Shown piece by piece: positions 26,001 through 41,000 of a stretch of 64,000 nucleotides of DNA. The DNA is from Trichobilharzia regenti (Eukaryota > Platyhelminthes > Trematoda > Strigeidida > Schistosomatidae). Location of the stretch: contig OX235263.1 in the NCBI GenBank assembly GCA_944472135.2, forward strand, positions 9,965,517 through 10,029,516. The letters are read 5' to 3'. How positions within the stretch are numbered: position 1 is the first letter of the stretch; each line of letters begins with the position of its first letter. A model generated the notes under the pieces. That model searched no databases. It was not told where the DNA came from and saw only the letters and a program-made list of their open reading frames with translations. The position numbers and the translations under genes were made by a program.

Positions 26001-29000
26001 TTATATCAATGGTTATCCATCTTCGCTGTCAATGCTAGCCGATGCAATTGAATTCCAGTCGGATAGTGGGAAGTTTAATTTATACAATATGAAAGAACCG
26101 AGTACTTCACCACCAGTACAAATGCGTTTTGTTATTGAACGTAAAGAATTTGATGAAGATGGTAAACCAAAAGATATTATACGTTATGCATCACAGTATA
26201 TTGATTTACTTCCAGCAGAAGGAGATGAAATAGCCGGCGGACGTCTAGGTATGTTATTTATTGTGATGTCTAGTGTATACTTTGGATAAGCTTTCGATTT
26301 ATAATTGACAGAATGGATGATAAGCTGAGATGATCTGTATTCATCAGATGAGAAGTGACGAGCAGGTTGCAAATCCTAAGGGTAAAGAGGAGATGTATAC
26401 TTGTTGGCAGTTATGCAGCCAGTTTTAAAGGGATATAGGAGAATTGGGTGCAACAGAATTGTGCGGCTGGACTCCGAAGTTCTAGCCTTGAAACATGGGA
26501 ATATAATAATATCACAAATAGTGATAAAAATATGAGACCAATCTTCACTTGATTTATGCTACAGATTATAAAATATTCACAAGCAAACATCAGGGTTTGA
26601 AAACTCATTACTCAAGTTACATAATCAGCTGAAATCAGTTAGAGAGCCACTGAAAAGTACAGACTACTGAGCAGCAGTTTCATCCTGGCAAGGCCCTTCC
26701 ATAGCCCTGACAGGAATCAAACTCAGAATATTCAGCTTAGACTTAGGAGTCTGCAAGAACTGGTGAGCAATTATGCTCCTGTCGACGTCAAGTAAAATTC
26801 TGAGTCGCATAACCCTGGAGAGAATAAAGGCCAATTGGCTGCAGAATTCCGACCAGAACAAGCTAGATTGAAGAAAGGCAAAACATGTTCTGACCAAATT
26901 GCAACTCTACGCATCATCATCGAACAAACCATGGAATGGCGATCACACCTCTACCTCAATTTTATAGACTTTGAGAGGGCCTTCGACAGCGTTGACCGTG
27001 AAGTAATTTGGAAACTACTTGAGTACTACGGCGTACCCCAAATATTCGATAGCTGTACGACAACGGCACATGTCAACCTAGAAGACCTGGATTTCGCGCG
27101 TGGATGATTTATGTTTGATGTCACACAAAATCGAAGACTTACAGCGAAAACCGACAAATTGGTTGAAGAAGCAGCTCGCGAAGACAGGACTCCAGGTGAA
27201 CATAGACAAGACAGAGGTTATGAAAATAACCAACCAACAACAACAACAGAAACATCCAGCCCCAATCACCATCAACGAGAGGGATATGAAAGAAGTTACT
27301 TCATTCATTCACTTATCTAAGGAGCATTGTTCCAACTACAGCCAGTCGGAACGGACGAGGATGTCAAATCGAGCGAGAATCGGAAGGCGAGAAACACACA
27401 CATTCATCAACCAACTGAAACCAATCTGGAAATCTTCGTCACTCAGACAGCCAGCATCAACAACAAAATCCAGTCGGATTTTCAATACAAACAATGTCAA
27501 GTCAGTCAGTTCTTCTATACGGAACGGATCAGAAACTTGGCGGGCGGGTGGGCGGGTCACAAAGAATAATATCAACAGCCTGTTGCAGACCGTACCTTTA
27601 TCAACAACAACTGTCTTCGCTGGCTCTATACTGAAGATCAATCAGATGGCCGGGCTGGAAAGAATCATCAACTATGGGAAACTATGGGAACAAACAAACA
27701 AACAAAACGAGAACCAATCAGTCGTCCAACAAATATGCAGGAGAAAGTGGATTGAGATGGACTGGACACTCACCAGCTGAGGAGGCATCGCGCTGGGTGA
27801 CATCGCGCGCGCGTCAGGCCATTTCTCGAGTGGAACCAGGTTGAAAGGGAAGCACGCGGCGAGTGGGAGTTAGTGGAAGGGTGACATGGAGGAGATCGTG
27901 TGAACAGGAGGAGTTGAACTAGTACCGACTAACATGGATGCAGGTGGAAAGTACATCAGAAGGAAGACAGAAGTGGCAAGTGGATACGTGCAGTTGAATC
28001 CCTATGTTCCACTAGGAACCCAAGGGAACAATAATAATAATAATCTTCAGCTTATGAGGCAAGTTGAATGATCACTCATCTACTGAGGTAGAATTTGATA
28101 GCCGCTGGATTTTAAGATTTGCTAATTCGCGAAATACTCATAGATAGCGCCACCACAAGTCAATGTCATTGCAGAACATCTTTCTTCAAATCTGATTCAA
28201 TGAACCCCATGTGTCACAACTCGCATACTCTTGGAAATTTTACTGTTATGTAAAGTGGGCATTCATTTGAGGCAATTTTCGATTTTCATCACCTTGTTTA
28301 TGCGTAAATCTAGTCCAAAAATAAATTTACGCTAAATTAAGTGAATAATTAAATTACTTAGGAGTTTTAATTTACTTTGTTATAATACAGTGTCGTCAAT
28401 ATTAGATTTTGGCTTAAAGCATTATTAAAATCTGATTTGTAGGTCAGTTAGCTCGAATAAATCACACAGGAAATGGCTTTCACAACTGGAGTATTTATGA
28501 GAACAGCAGTTGTTCCTTGTGATGAAGCGAAGCAGTCTGGAAATGAAACTTGGCTGCCCTATAGTGGATTGCTCTTTATGTGAATATATATCACATTGAG
28601 TTGTAATAAAATGACAACCAATGAAAGCTGGGACGTGATGGAAGGATGTTTTGCCCTACTATACAACTATTTAGGAGTACTCACTCATGACTCCATCACC
28701 AGGGACCGAACCTAGGAATTTCAAGTTGCAAGATGACTTCACTGGTCATTTCGGACACTGGGACGGAGACTGATGTCTTATGTATTCTAACTTCGGCCTG
28801 TTCGCGATATGTAGCACGACCACTCGCCAATATCATCAGTGGGTGTTTGTCCTCATAGCAGACCTGGTGATTTGTACTGGTCACCATATCTCCCTAGGAC
28901 TTCAGACAACTCCACGTAGTAGTCAGTCACTAGTTTCCACTAGATTGATTTCAAAATATTTTTCCTCATACCTAACTGCGAATCTAACCACATGTATAAT

Positions 29001-32000
29001 AAAAGATTATAATTCTTCAGGTTGAAGATGAGGCAGTAACTCATCGAAGAAGACATTGCGAAGTGGTCGCGCTATGTCGTGAATTGGCAGAAGTTAGAAT
29101 TCAAGGACCATTGGATCGGGTCCCAGTGGCTCAATGGTCTACGAGCTCGCCTTGTAACCAGAAGGTCCTGGGTTCGAATCCCGGTGGGTGCGTACTGATG
29201 AAGAGTCCCAAACTAGGGAGAAACAGCTGTCCAGTACTCCCAGGTTTTCCAGTGGTTCTCTAACTGATGTCAGCTCATGATTAAATCCTCCATGCAATTC
29301 TTTATAAGTTACAAATCTAATTACTATGCATGTACTCTTCAAATCACGGAATATACACATTGGATCAAAGGAGTTATTAAGAAGAAAGTTCGAGGGAAGA
29401 AAATTTTCTTTTTGACGAAGTCATCATCTAGGCTGTACATTCGTGTATTTATATCAAATGGATGGGAAAGTTCCAGAATAATTTCTGGTTAAGGGTCAAA
29501 TTAATAAAAATTACAATTAGGAATTAAAATGTCATAATAAACAGGGGGAGGGGACGGATTAAATTCAAACAAAGTAGCATCATAAATAGTAAAATGACAA
29601 AATAAACAGGAAGTTCGGGTATAAAAATGTGGTAGTGTCAATAGGGATTAAGAAAAACTTAAAAATTACATGAATAAACAGGAAGTTTAGATAAGAAAGG
29701 CAATGGGATGGTCATTACTAAAAAATTTAGCCTGTTTTGATGGCCATGGCAGGGTCAAGGATTGAACGTATTTCTTTTGGATACGAAGAGTGAGTTTTAG
29801 CTTTGGGATAACTAGTGCCTCTGCTATGCCCAGTTGTTTTAATTTCACTCCCTTTGATAGGTTTGATTGAATCTTGTTTATCACTTTGGAGGATTTTTCG
29901 AAAGACGCTGAATATCCTGAATCGACCAGATGTTCTATCACTGAGCTATATACACGTTTGTGGACTCCTTTTTCTGGCCCGACTGGATAGTGTTCACGAG
30001 CGCATGCACTCTTATATGCCCTTAACGACTTTACAGAAGCAAACCAGTCGTAAAGTGAGGGGAATAGTCAACTTATTTTGGCGTTTGAAACTATGGGCAC
30101 TGCGTTCGAGCCTCGGTGGGAACATCATCACTCACTGAGAAATGCAGGTACATCCAGCTGACGAGTCCCAAATAGGACGAAATGCGCATCCTGGATTCCA
30201 CTGCTAGCCACCATCCACCAATTGTAAACTTAGTTTAGAAGTTACAATTCGGTTTTTTCTTTCGTTTTATAACATTATATTACTGTCAAACTATTAAGAT
30301 TACTATTTTCCCCCTTTTTTTAGCGGAACCAGTTGAAAAGATTTACCCGATTATTGACGGTCTGAATAGTTGTGGTCGTCTGCCATTAGTCGTTGGAAAT
30401 AATGTTACTCTGATTTGTCGTCCAAACGGTAAGTAGAAATTGTTTTTATTCGAATATATATAACAACAGAAGACAAGGGCCAGCCAAACAGATCCTTTAT
30501 TAAGGAAATCAACAGATATTTATAGATTATTGTTAGCAGAAGGACACAGTCCTCTGATTAGTTGTTCCTCACACAAAGTTAATCTTGCATCTCTTTGGGG
30601 CTGTTTCTTGAGTGTTAGATCATCTATATGTTAACTGTATCTGCCTACGCAAAGCCTTTGTTCTGATTTTCTCACGACCAATATTGGGACATAAACATTG
30701 ATGTAAATTACTGTCCACCGATTTTGACTAACAGCCAACTCTCATCATACTCGTCCCCCCAGTCGAAAAACTTGCGACTAAAGTTAGTTCAGTCTTCTTA
30801 GTTCTAGGGGCTTTACTCGTTTGTCTTGTTGTCTGGAATCCCGGTGCTCACTGATGTCCACCTGTTTCCCTTTGTTTACCATTGCGGTTGTGTCTGTGTA
30901 ACCCCATAACAACGCGGCCAGATGTGATCCTTACCACTTTGGAAACTGTTTGCCTGACCCTGTCACACATTCGTCAGTATTTCGCCTTACACTTTCATAT
31001 GCTGTTTTCTCTCGACCTCCCAGCAGCGTCCCAAGTAGCAGACTCATCGCTGATAGATCTTGAAGGCCACTCAACCACGCAGAAGCCTCGAGGATCTATA
31101 TGTCTCCATCAAAAACTGCAGGGCATAGGCTTTCCATTTGTCGGCAGGCAGCGACACCAAATGTAACAACAGAAGACAAGGGCCAGGCAACAGATCGTTT
31201 ATTAAGGAAATCAACACATATTTATAGATTTTCATGCACATTATTATAGATTATTGTTAGCAGAAAGACACAGTCCTCTGATTGGTTGTTTCTCACTGAC
31301 AGTTAATCTTTCATGTCTTTGTGGCTGTTTATTGAATGTCAGACTTAAACACGACAACATATAATGAAATCTTCGACTGTCGGTATAAGCCATATAAGGA
31401 GATGTAAACTGTGCAGTTGGAGCCATGTGATGATTAGGACCATTGGTTAGAGGTTGGTGATGACATAGCTCATAGCCACTCTCACTGGCTCAAGTACATT
31501 GTGATGGCCTAAATTCTTCTAAATTATTATTATTATTATTGTATCCTTTAGTTCCTAGAGGAACATAGGGCTTCAGCTGAGCACCTCCATTGCCTTCGGT
31601 TTTCTGACAACTTTTTCACCCTGCTCCAGGTCTGTCCACATGCTTTCATCTCCTCCTCGCATGACCTCCTCCAAGTCACCCTTGCACTGACGACAAACTC
31701 GCTGGTTCCCTTTCGGGTCTCACTCGAGGGCCTGTCGTGTGATGCCACTTGATGGTTTCCTCAGCGTATGGCCAATCCATCTCCATTTCTTCCTGCCTAT
31801 TTGTTTCACAATCGGTTCCTGCTGGGTTGGTTCGCTCATTGCCAGAGATCCCTGTTGCTGATCTTTTCTGGCCGGCCATCTTATCTTCAGCGAAGTATTG
31901 AGCGAAGACAGCTGTTGATGAAGGTCTGAAGTTTGATTGAGATGCTCTTTATGACTTGCCAAGTCTCTGATCCGTATAGTAGCTCTGACTTTACATTGGA

Positions 32001-35000
32001 GTTGAAAATCCGGATCTTATTTTTGATGGTGAGTGCTGTTGACCTGCACACAGATTTGAGAGTAATGAAAGCTTGTCTTGCTTTTCCGATTCTGGCTTTG
32101 ATGTCCTCATCAGTTCCGCCTGTAGTTGAGACGATGCTTCCCAAGTAGGTGAAGGAGGTTGTTTCTTTCAGGTTCTTCCCACTTATGCTGACTGTTGTCT
32201 GTTGTTGTTGCTGTTGGCTAGGAATCTTCATCACCTCTGTTTTATTCTTCTAAATAAGGACTTCAAATTCCAGATATGAAATTTTCGTAGCAGTGGTGTT
32301 TTTTTCACACCCAACCTTCCCACTTTACCGGTCTGATTACCGGCTTAGCATGGTTTAGGAGTGCTTCGACGAAGGATGGAGCCTCGAACCACAACCTAGA
32401 TTCATTAAATCCCCATTATTTCGTATGATAGTATTCTTTTCCCCATAAGTTCAGTTTCATTAAAGTCTCTCTGTATTGCTTGCTTCTACTTGTATGTGTG
32501 CTACAATGAAAACTAAGCTCAGATCAGGGTTTATTCAATTTTTATGTTTCCTATAGGCTTATAGCATTCCCTGAAGTAACCCCTACATACTAATCATTGT
32601 ATTTTTCTTATTACTCATCTATTTTATGCAAATTTATGTTTCTCATTTAGACACTCGTTTACTATCAGAATCACTAATATATGATTGGGAAATAAGAGAC
32701 TTATATGGTCAAATATTACCACGTACAAATTTACTAGCAAAATCAATTAAACAAGAGAATAATCGTTTAATTCTAATTGATATGATTGAGCCAAATATTC
32801 GATCATTTGGTCGATGTATTATAATGCGTACATCGGGTGTACAAGACAAGTATGGCTCAGAATTCTTTGAATTTGGTGAACACGGAGAAGGCTGTGAACC
32901 AAGTAAGTGTAATTTGCATGCTTAAGCGGAATTATGCTTTTTTTATATAGCAGACAGACTGCCTAAAGTTATTTTGTATTTAAGTGGTTCGCTGGTATTT
33001 ATTTACAAGTAGAATCTTCCTTCATTTTCAAGTGTTTTCGTCTTCAAGGATTTGTTTGGTTTCAGGATTTCATCATGAATTGTAAATCAGTGTGTGGACA
33101 ATAACTCACCGGTGACATTCGCTAGTAGTCGCGCCATATCATGTTATGACAGAAGTTGGAATTCATTAGCCGATGGCCGTCGAATCGGGTCTCAGTGACT
33201 TATGGGTCTGTGAGCTAGCTCACCTTGTAACTAGAAGTTCCTGGGTTCGAACCCTGTCGGTGAGTGCGTAATGATGAAGAGTCATTCGGAAACTAGGACC
33301 ACACAGGTGTCCTATACTCCCCGGTGGTTTCCTAATGGTCCTCTAATCGATGTCAATTCATGATGAAATCCTTCCTTAATGTATTGTTATTTGGTGCAGT
33401 TAAAAGTCGATAGATACTCTTATCATGTTAACTCCAACTGTGTATACAAATTTACGTGTATCTGCGGGAGCAGTTACACTGGGAGAATAGAAAGAAGGGC
33501 ATACCTCCCATTTTGCTGAACATGTGTCGAAAAGCCTAAATCTCAAGGGAACAAACTCTTATAATAGAGCTATTACTAGACATCTCCTTGACACGGGTCA
33601 TGAGGTGGAAATCAAGAAATCCTTTAAAATTATCAATAGACAAAGGAGTTCCATTCTCTTCAAGTTTACCGAAGCAATTTCTATCAAACGCTTGAAACCA
33701 GATCTGTGTGTTCAGAAAGAAGTAGTTATCAGTTGGTCTTTCCCTGCCCTGGTAACTGAATGTCTTTATTCTCGCGTCTGATTACGTAATCTTTGTCTTT
33801 CAACTCACCCTCCTTTTATAATCTGTAGTTTTGCTTGTCTGTTGTTTCTATGATTTAATGTAAGTATTATTTGGCTTGGAGACAAACGCTAAGATAGAAA
33901 ATAAAATAGAATTGATTAAGTGAATTGGATGACGTAATACAGTTGAGTAGAATTCAGAGTAGGTCAGGTTGGCAACAGTGTTAATGAGTGGTGGTTAAAA
34001 TTAAATAAGGGTGGGGTTAGAGAATAATATAAATGAAGATGTGTAATAATAAAATGATAAAACAAAATGAAAAAAAAACAGAATAATACTATTAGTAAGA
34101 CTGAAATTAAGAAAGATTACGTCAATTGTAGATTTAATGAATGAACGAATTTCTTTTGTATGCAGAGTTCAGGATTTAGCAGATGAATTGCCATTGCTTC
34201 TGCGATGTGGAGAAGTTTGATCCGTACACTTTTAGAAAGATTGCCTTGTATTCTGTAGATAACTTTGAAGTTTGTTTCTGGTTTGAATTGGTGTCCAGGG
34301 TCGATCAAATGTTCAAGGATCGAGCTGAGAGGGCATCGGTTTTCTCCTTTATAAAACCATGAAGGTGAATGTTCGTTGACGCGTTTGGATAGCGAACGCT
34401 GAGTACGGCCGATATACCTGGCTCCACACGAGCAGGTGAATTCACAAGAGAACAAGAATCCTAAAATAAAAACCTACTTTTGGACGTCTTAGTCAAGCGA
34501 ACAACTAACCGTAAGGGAATCAGAAACACTCAAGTTTATAGAAAATCAACCCACACAGACTAAATACTCAATTACGATAGCGACAATCATAAAACAGAAA
34601 AAAGGAATTGTATGCAAACACTATTCATCAAGAGGGCCAGCCAGAACTCATTGCAGCACTCCCATCTTAAGGAAAATTGAAGAAAGATATCTCATGAATG
34701 TCTTTCAAAAGAATAGCTATCCACGGAACTTCATCAACGACATCAACCCCCAAGCCGCCAGCCTATCAAATCAAAGGCCCTAACCAAGAAAAGCACAAAG
34801 AAAATCGCTCTACCATATATAAAGGACATCTGAGAAACTACTACAAGAATTTTCAAACTTTTAGGAATTGACGTCGCACACAAGACAACAAAATCACTTC
34901 ACTCAGCTGGCTCTGTGTCAACCAAAAGACTCAACAACAAAAGAAGAAAAGGTAGAACCAACATTGTGTATAAAATAAGCTGTAACGACTGTGAAAAGCA

Positions 35001-38000
35001 TCACATTGTTGAAGGTGGATGTCCCTCCTCTTTGTCTTGGTATCCATGAGCATAAACTAACGGTCAAAAGACATGATATCCACTCATTCATATCTATTCT
35101 GATGTAGCATTCACTATTCACTAGATGAGGTAAAATGACGACAAATATTGATTTTCTTACTCCTTTTCCAAGTCAGATAGGTATAGGGGGAATTCTTGTA
35201 GCTACGGTCAATATCACTGGCTTCATAGGATCACTTAAGATACAAACTTATGCACGTCTATGTAGAAATCATTGGTAACTTATCCTGGATTCTGTATTAG
35301 TCCTTTTTTTTTAAAAAAAAAGTTTTGTTTAACAGCGATGGACGAGGTTCATAGCTCTGGTGAATGGTTTTGATGCCGGAGAATTCTAAACAAACCTCAC
35401 TTCATGTTGTATGCATGTTACTGAGGAGGATAAAAAGAGAATGCACCATTACACCAAACTTTTTATTTTCCTTATTCATAAATGACTCGGGTATGTGTAA
35501 TGATATGTACAGAATTATAACAACTTTTAAAAAGACAATTGCAGCTAAGAAAATTTTCTTTTCCACGAAGTCATCATCTATCCTGTACATTCGTATATTT
35601 ATATCAAATGGATGGGAAAGTTCCAGAATAATTTCCGGTTAAGGGTCAAATTAATAAAAATGACAATTAGGAATTAAAGTGTCATAATAATCAGGGGACG
35701 GATTGAATTCAAACAAAGTAGCATCATAATAACTAAGAAGACTGACATTGTGCAATTAGGAGTTAGAAATGTAGAAATAACCAAATTGACAGGATGTTTG
35801 GATAAAAACTAATGTGATGAATAATTGTTTATGCAATCAGGGATTAAATATGTAGAAATAGTAAAATAACATGAATAAACAGGAAGTTTAGATAAGAAAG
35901 GCAATAGGATGGTCACTACTAAAAAATTTAGCCTGTTTATGATGGCCATGGCAGGGTCAAGGATTGGACGTATTTCTTTTGGATACAAAGCGTGGGTTTG
36001 AGCATTTGGATGACTAGTGCCTCGGTTATGCCTAGATGTCTTAATTTCACTTCTTTTGATAGGTTTGATTGAATCTTGTATAATAATTTGAAGGATTTTT
36101 CGAAAGACGCTGAATATCCTGAATTGACGAGATGTTCTATCACTGAGCTATATACACGTTTTTGGTCTTCTTTTACTAGCCAGACTGGATAGTGTTCACG
36201 AGCGCATTTTTCAAGTACGGCCAACGTACTCACCTTCACAAAAGCAAGTCAACTGGTATATACACGTTTGTCTTTCGCGTTCTGGCTGAACAGTTTCTTG
36301 CAGGAAAACGTCAGTCGTAGGCTTGCGGCGAAGTATGTTTTCCTCAGCGATTTAGAGGGGCGTTTACGCAGGATTTCTGCTTCAATATCACCTTTGAATT
36401 CTAGATTAAATAGAAGTATTTTCTTCGAAACGGATTGGACTTGTTCGGAAGACTTGTTAGATTTGAGATTCTTGTCTATGAACCTTGGCGGGAAACCGTT
36501 TTTCATCAGGGTTTTTAAAAGATTTCGCAGTTCTTCTTTAATAACTTCCTCGCTGCATATCTTCTGAATCCTCGAGGAAAGAGCGTATATCAGGTCTATC
36601 AGTAATGAGGAAACATCATTGTCTGCTTTGTATAATTGGAAATTAACAAAAAATAATAATAATGATAATATCTTTGTTACATTGAATTTTCTAATAACAT
36701 TCTTATTTATCTGTCTCTCTCGCTTTTAAGGTGAAGCACAAGTTGTTACCGATATACCTGGATATGTCCCGAAACCAGATGAACGTTATGATATACTGAT
36801 TCAAATTCAAGGCTTAAATAAAATGGGTGAAGTTGTTGCTAAACCTGGTGATGATATATCACTGAAATGTTTAGCATTAAGTAAGTTTCTGAAAGCTTCT
36901 TGCCTGCTTTCTTTCTTTCATAGAAATGAATTGGAATGATTTTCAGCGGTTGTTTTCAACTGATGACATTTTGAGATATTTTGACATTCTGCATGCCAAG
37001 TAATCCTCAACGGGAAACTCATGGAATCCTTGGAAGTAAAGACGGGAGTAAGACAATCTGGCCGCCTACTATCGCCAATGATTTCCCTGATTGCAGTAGA
37101 TTGGATAATGCGACAGACAGCGGCGGGCAGCGAAGAAACGGGCACAAAATGGACTCACACAAAAATCTTGGCGGATCTGGGCTTAGCCAATGATATATGT
37201 CTGATTTCCCACAAACTAAAAGATATGCAATTGAAAAGCAACAAGCTGGCAGAACAAGCATCAAAGATAGGACTTGAAGTGGACATAGAGAAAACAGAGG
37301 TGATGAAGATTCTTGGCCAACACCAACAGCAACAACAACAGACAACAATCAACCAGCATAAATGGGAGGAATCTGAAAGAAACAACCTCCTTCACCTACC
37401 CACCTACCTGGGAAGCATCGTTTCAACTACAGGCGGATGGAACTGACGAGGATATCAAAGCGACGAGGATGGGGAAAGCAAGACAAGCTTTCATTACTCT
37501 TAAGTGTGTGTGGAGGTCAACATCATTCAGCATCAAAAATAAGATCCGGATTTTCAACTCCAATGTGAAGTTAGTGATACTTACTATATGGATCAGTGAC
37601 TTGGCTCGTCATAAAGGGTATCTCAAACAAACTACAGACCTTAATCAACAGCTGTCTTCGCTTAATACTTCGCTGAAGATAAGATGGCCGGCCAGAAAAG
37701 ATCAGCAACAGGGATCTCTGGCAATGAGCGAACCAACCCAGCAGGAACCGATTGTGAAACAAATATGCAAATATGTTTTTTGTTATTCTCTTGAGCTGGC
37801 TAGTTCCATAATTGACCATAATCTCCTCCAACTTGCCAAACTATCTCCTGTATGTCACTTTCGAAATGACAACCCACCACTTGCTTCCCATTCAGCCTCT
37901 AGTGGAAAGATGCCCTACATTGAGTGCGGTCTCATTCCATAGCTTCCTCAAAGGAGAGACCCCTTCCATCTTCATTTTCTCAGACTTATTTATTGAGTCC

Positions 38001-41000
38001 CTTGTTGTTAATTTTTTCTCGCTGACCGGCTGGCTGTTTGACCTTGAGTAGTGAGCCAGTGAAACTGGCAGCTGTTGATAAAATCCCGCCATTTGGTTGG
38101 AAATCCATTCCCTGAGGTGCAGTGTAAGTTTCTCACCCGTATAGTAGAGATGACTAACTTCATATTAGTGTTAAAAACTTGAATCTTTTTGTTAATACTG
38201 TCTGCGTTAGTGTAGAACATTTCCAAATTGGTTTCTGATTCGTTGTTGAAGGTGTATCTTGCCTTTCCGATTCTGGTTGATTGGCTGACTTTAACATCTT
38301 CATGTGTTCCGCGTATGGCTGAAACAATGCCTTCTAGATAAGTGAAGGAAGTGACCTCTTTGATGATGATGTTTGGTACCGATTGTTTTGCTGTTGGTCG
38401 GTTGGTTGGTTGATCACTTATCTTGATCACCTCCGTTTTTTCTAGATTGACTCGAAGCCATGTCTATACAGATCTTCCTCCTCTGCCAATTTGTCAGTTT
38501 TCACGTTTAAGTCTTCGAGTTTGTGTGTGTGTGTGTATAATCCAGCCCATCACATTGACATTGTCAGTTTATATACATGTATACAACGCGCCCAACAATA
38601 CCAACAACGGAAGCAGAACTACCAGTGAACACTGACCCCATGACGAAATCAGAAGTCCTGAATGCAATCAAGATGCTTAAAGCTGGGAAAACACCAGGAC
38701 CAGATGGAATCCCAGCAGAAGCTTTGAAAATAGACCCAGAGACAACAGCGGACTTGATGACGCCACTGCTGGAGAAGGTGTGGAAAGAGGGCAAAGTACC
38801 CGAGGATTGGAAGAAAGGATACTTATTCAAAATACCAATGAAAGGAGACTTAAGTCATTGCAAGAACCGGTGCGGAATTATGCTTCTCTCTGTCACAAGC
38901 AAAATACTAAGCTGCATCATCCTCAAGAGAATCAAACACGCCGTGTGTGAAAAACCTCGACCGGAACAGGCTGGATTCAGGAGAGACAAGTCATGTATTA
39001 ATCAAATCGCCACATAACAGATCATCATTGAACAGAGTTTGGAATGGCAGTCACCTCTCTATATCAACTTCATCGACTTTGAAAAGGCCTTCGAGCTCAG
39101 CGTCGATCGAGAGGTGATTTGGCAACTAATTCGCTACTACGGGTTGTAACAATTATACATCTCATCCAACAGTTATACGACAATGCTGCATGCCAAGTAA
39201 TCCACAACGGGAAACTTACGGAAGCCTTCGAAGTGAGGACGGGAGTGAGACAAGGCTGTCTACTATCACCAACGATCTTCCTGATTGCAATTGATTGGAT
39301 AATGCGACAGACAACGGCAACCAACGAGGGAACAGGCATAAAATGATCAGGATGGCCAGAAAAGATTAGCAACAGGGATCTCTGGGAGCGAACCAATCAG
39401 AAACCGATTGTGAAACAAATAGGCAGAAAGAAATGGAGATGGATTGGCCATACGTTGAGGAAACCATCAAGTGACATCATTAGACAAGCCCTCGAGTGGA
39501 ACCCGAAAGGGAGGCGGCGAGTTAGTCGTGAGTGCAAGGGTGACTTGGAGCAGGTCATGCGAGGAGGAGATGAAAGCATGTGGACAGACCTGGAGCGGGG
39601 TGAAAAAGTTGTCAGAAAACCGAAGGCAATGGAGGTGCTCAGCTGAAGCCCTATGTTCCTCTAGGAATTAAAGGATACAATAATAATAATAATACCAATA
39701 AATATGGCCATAGAGGCAGTCAAAAACGAACTCATTTCTAACCAAGAACTCGAACTTAATAGAAAACTGCCACTTGAGGACATAATGCTGGAAGTTCAGC
39801 TATGCCTGACTTCCACAGTATTTGAATTCCAAGGGAAAATATACAAACAAACTGAGGCAGTTGCCATGGGATCACCAATATCCCCGGTTGTAGCAGATAT
39901 ATTCATGATAGGTGGGAAAGCATAGCGATGAAACGTTCACCCCACCCCAAAAGTATGGTGGAGGTATGTAGATGACACATTCACTGTACTTAGAACACAG
40001 GATATGTAGATAGATTTTTGAACATATTAACTCAAAGGTGGAGGCGATTCAATTCACTTGTGAATTGGAAAGTTAGGAAGGGGAGCTTCCAATGTTAGAT
40101 TGTGGGGTAAAAAGCAAAGAAGATGGGAAGTTAAACACTGGTGTTTACAGAAAACCCACACATTCAAACAGATATTTGGATTTCCGACCATCCCATCTAT
40201 ATCAGTGAGAATATGCTTAGTGAAATGTTTAAGTGACAACAGGGCACAAAAAAACCAAGCAGTACCAAGGAAAATCTAAGACAGGAAGTGATACACATAA
40301 AAGTGGTCTTGAAACTTAATAATTACCCTGATGAATTAGTCAAAAGTATTTAGGGAAATGTTGAAATAAGATAAATAATGAGGGTAGTGATAATAATAAT
40401 ATTAATGACGACATGCATGTCAAATATGCACAAGACAACACCAACAATAAGGAATCTAAATCATCAGTAGTAATTCCATACAAAGAGGGAACCTCGGAGC
40501 AGTCAGAAATAAAAGTGGCTGGCATTCAAACCACCCACAAACTCAATTAGAAACAGGTTTGTCGGTTAGAGGACCAATCCTGTAGAGCCTTTAAATCAAA
40601 ACAATTTAGCTTATCTTATACCTTGCTTGCAATGATTGTCAGGTGAAATACATAGGTCAATCTCGTAGAACAGGTGTAGTGAGTCAGACTAGCCGAACAT
40701 AACCCGAAAGAGATAAGCGATCTAGAGAATACCTCAGCAGCTATAACACTCACTACATGCAGTTACACACAACAATACAATAGGCTGGATGGTATAGGAT
40801 GACAGTTTTAAAATCTAATATAACACTATGGTGAAGGGAGAGATTGATAACAGAAGCTTTATTCATCAAATCAACTGCAAATACGTGTAAGGGGAATGAT
40901 TCAACACCTGTCCACATCGACATGTGGAAAATTCTACTACCCCATCGACGACAAATAGAAGAGAACAAAGAAAACTTTAAAAGTTAAGTTTCGAAGTCGT

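Noticed and set aside
26835..27107. 90-codon frame as a host gene
   Set aside because: Contains RPEQA...FRRDKSC-like and NFIDFERAFDSVDR motifs of RTE reverse transcriptase.
30461..31346. Regular repeats as a CRISPR array
   Set aside because: Two direct LTR copies only, in a eukaryotic context; no short regular repeats with spacers anywhere in the window.
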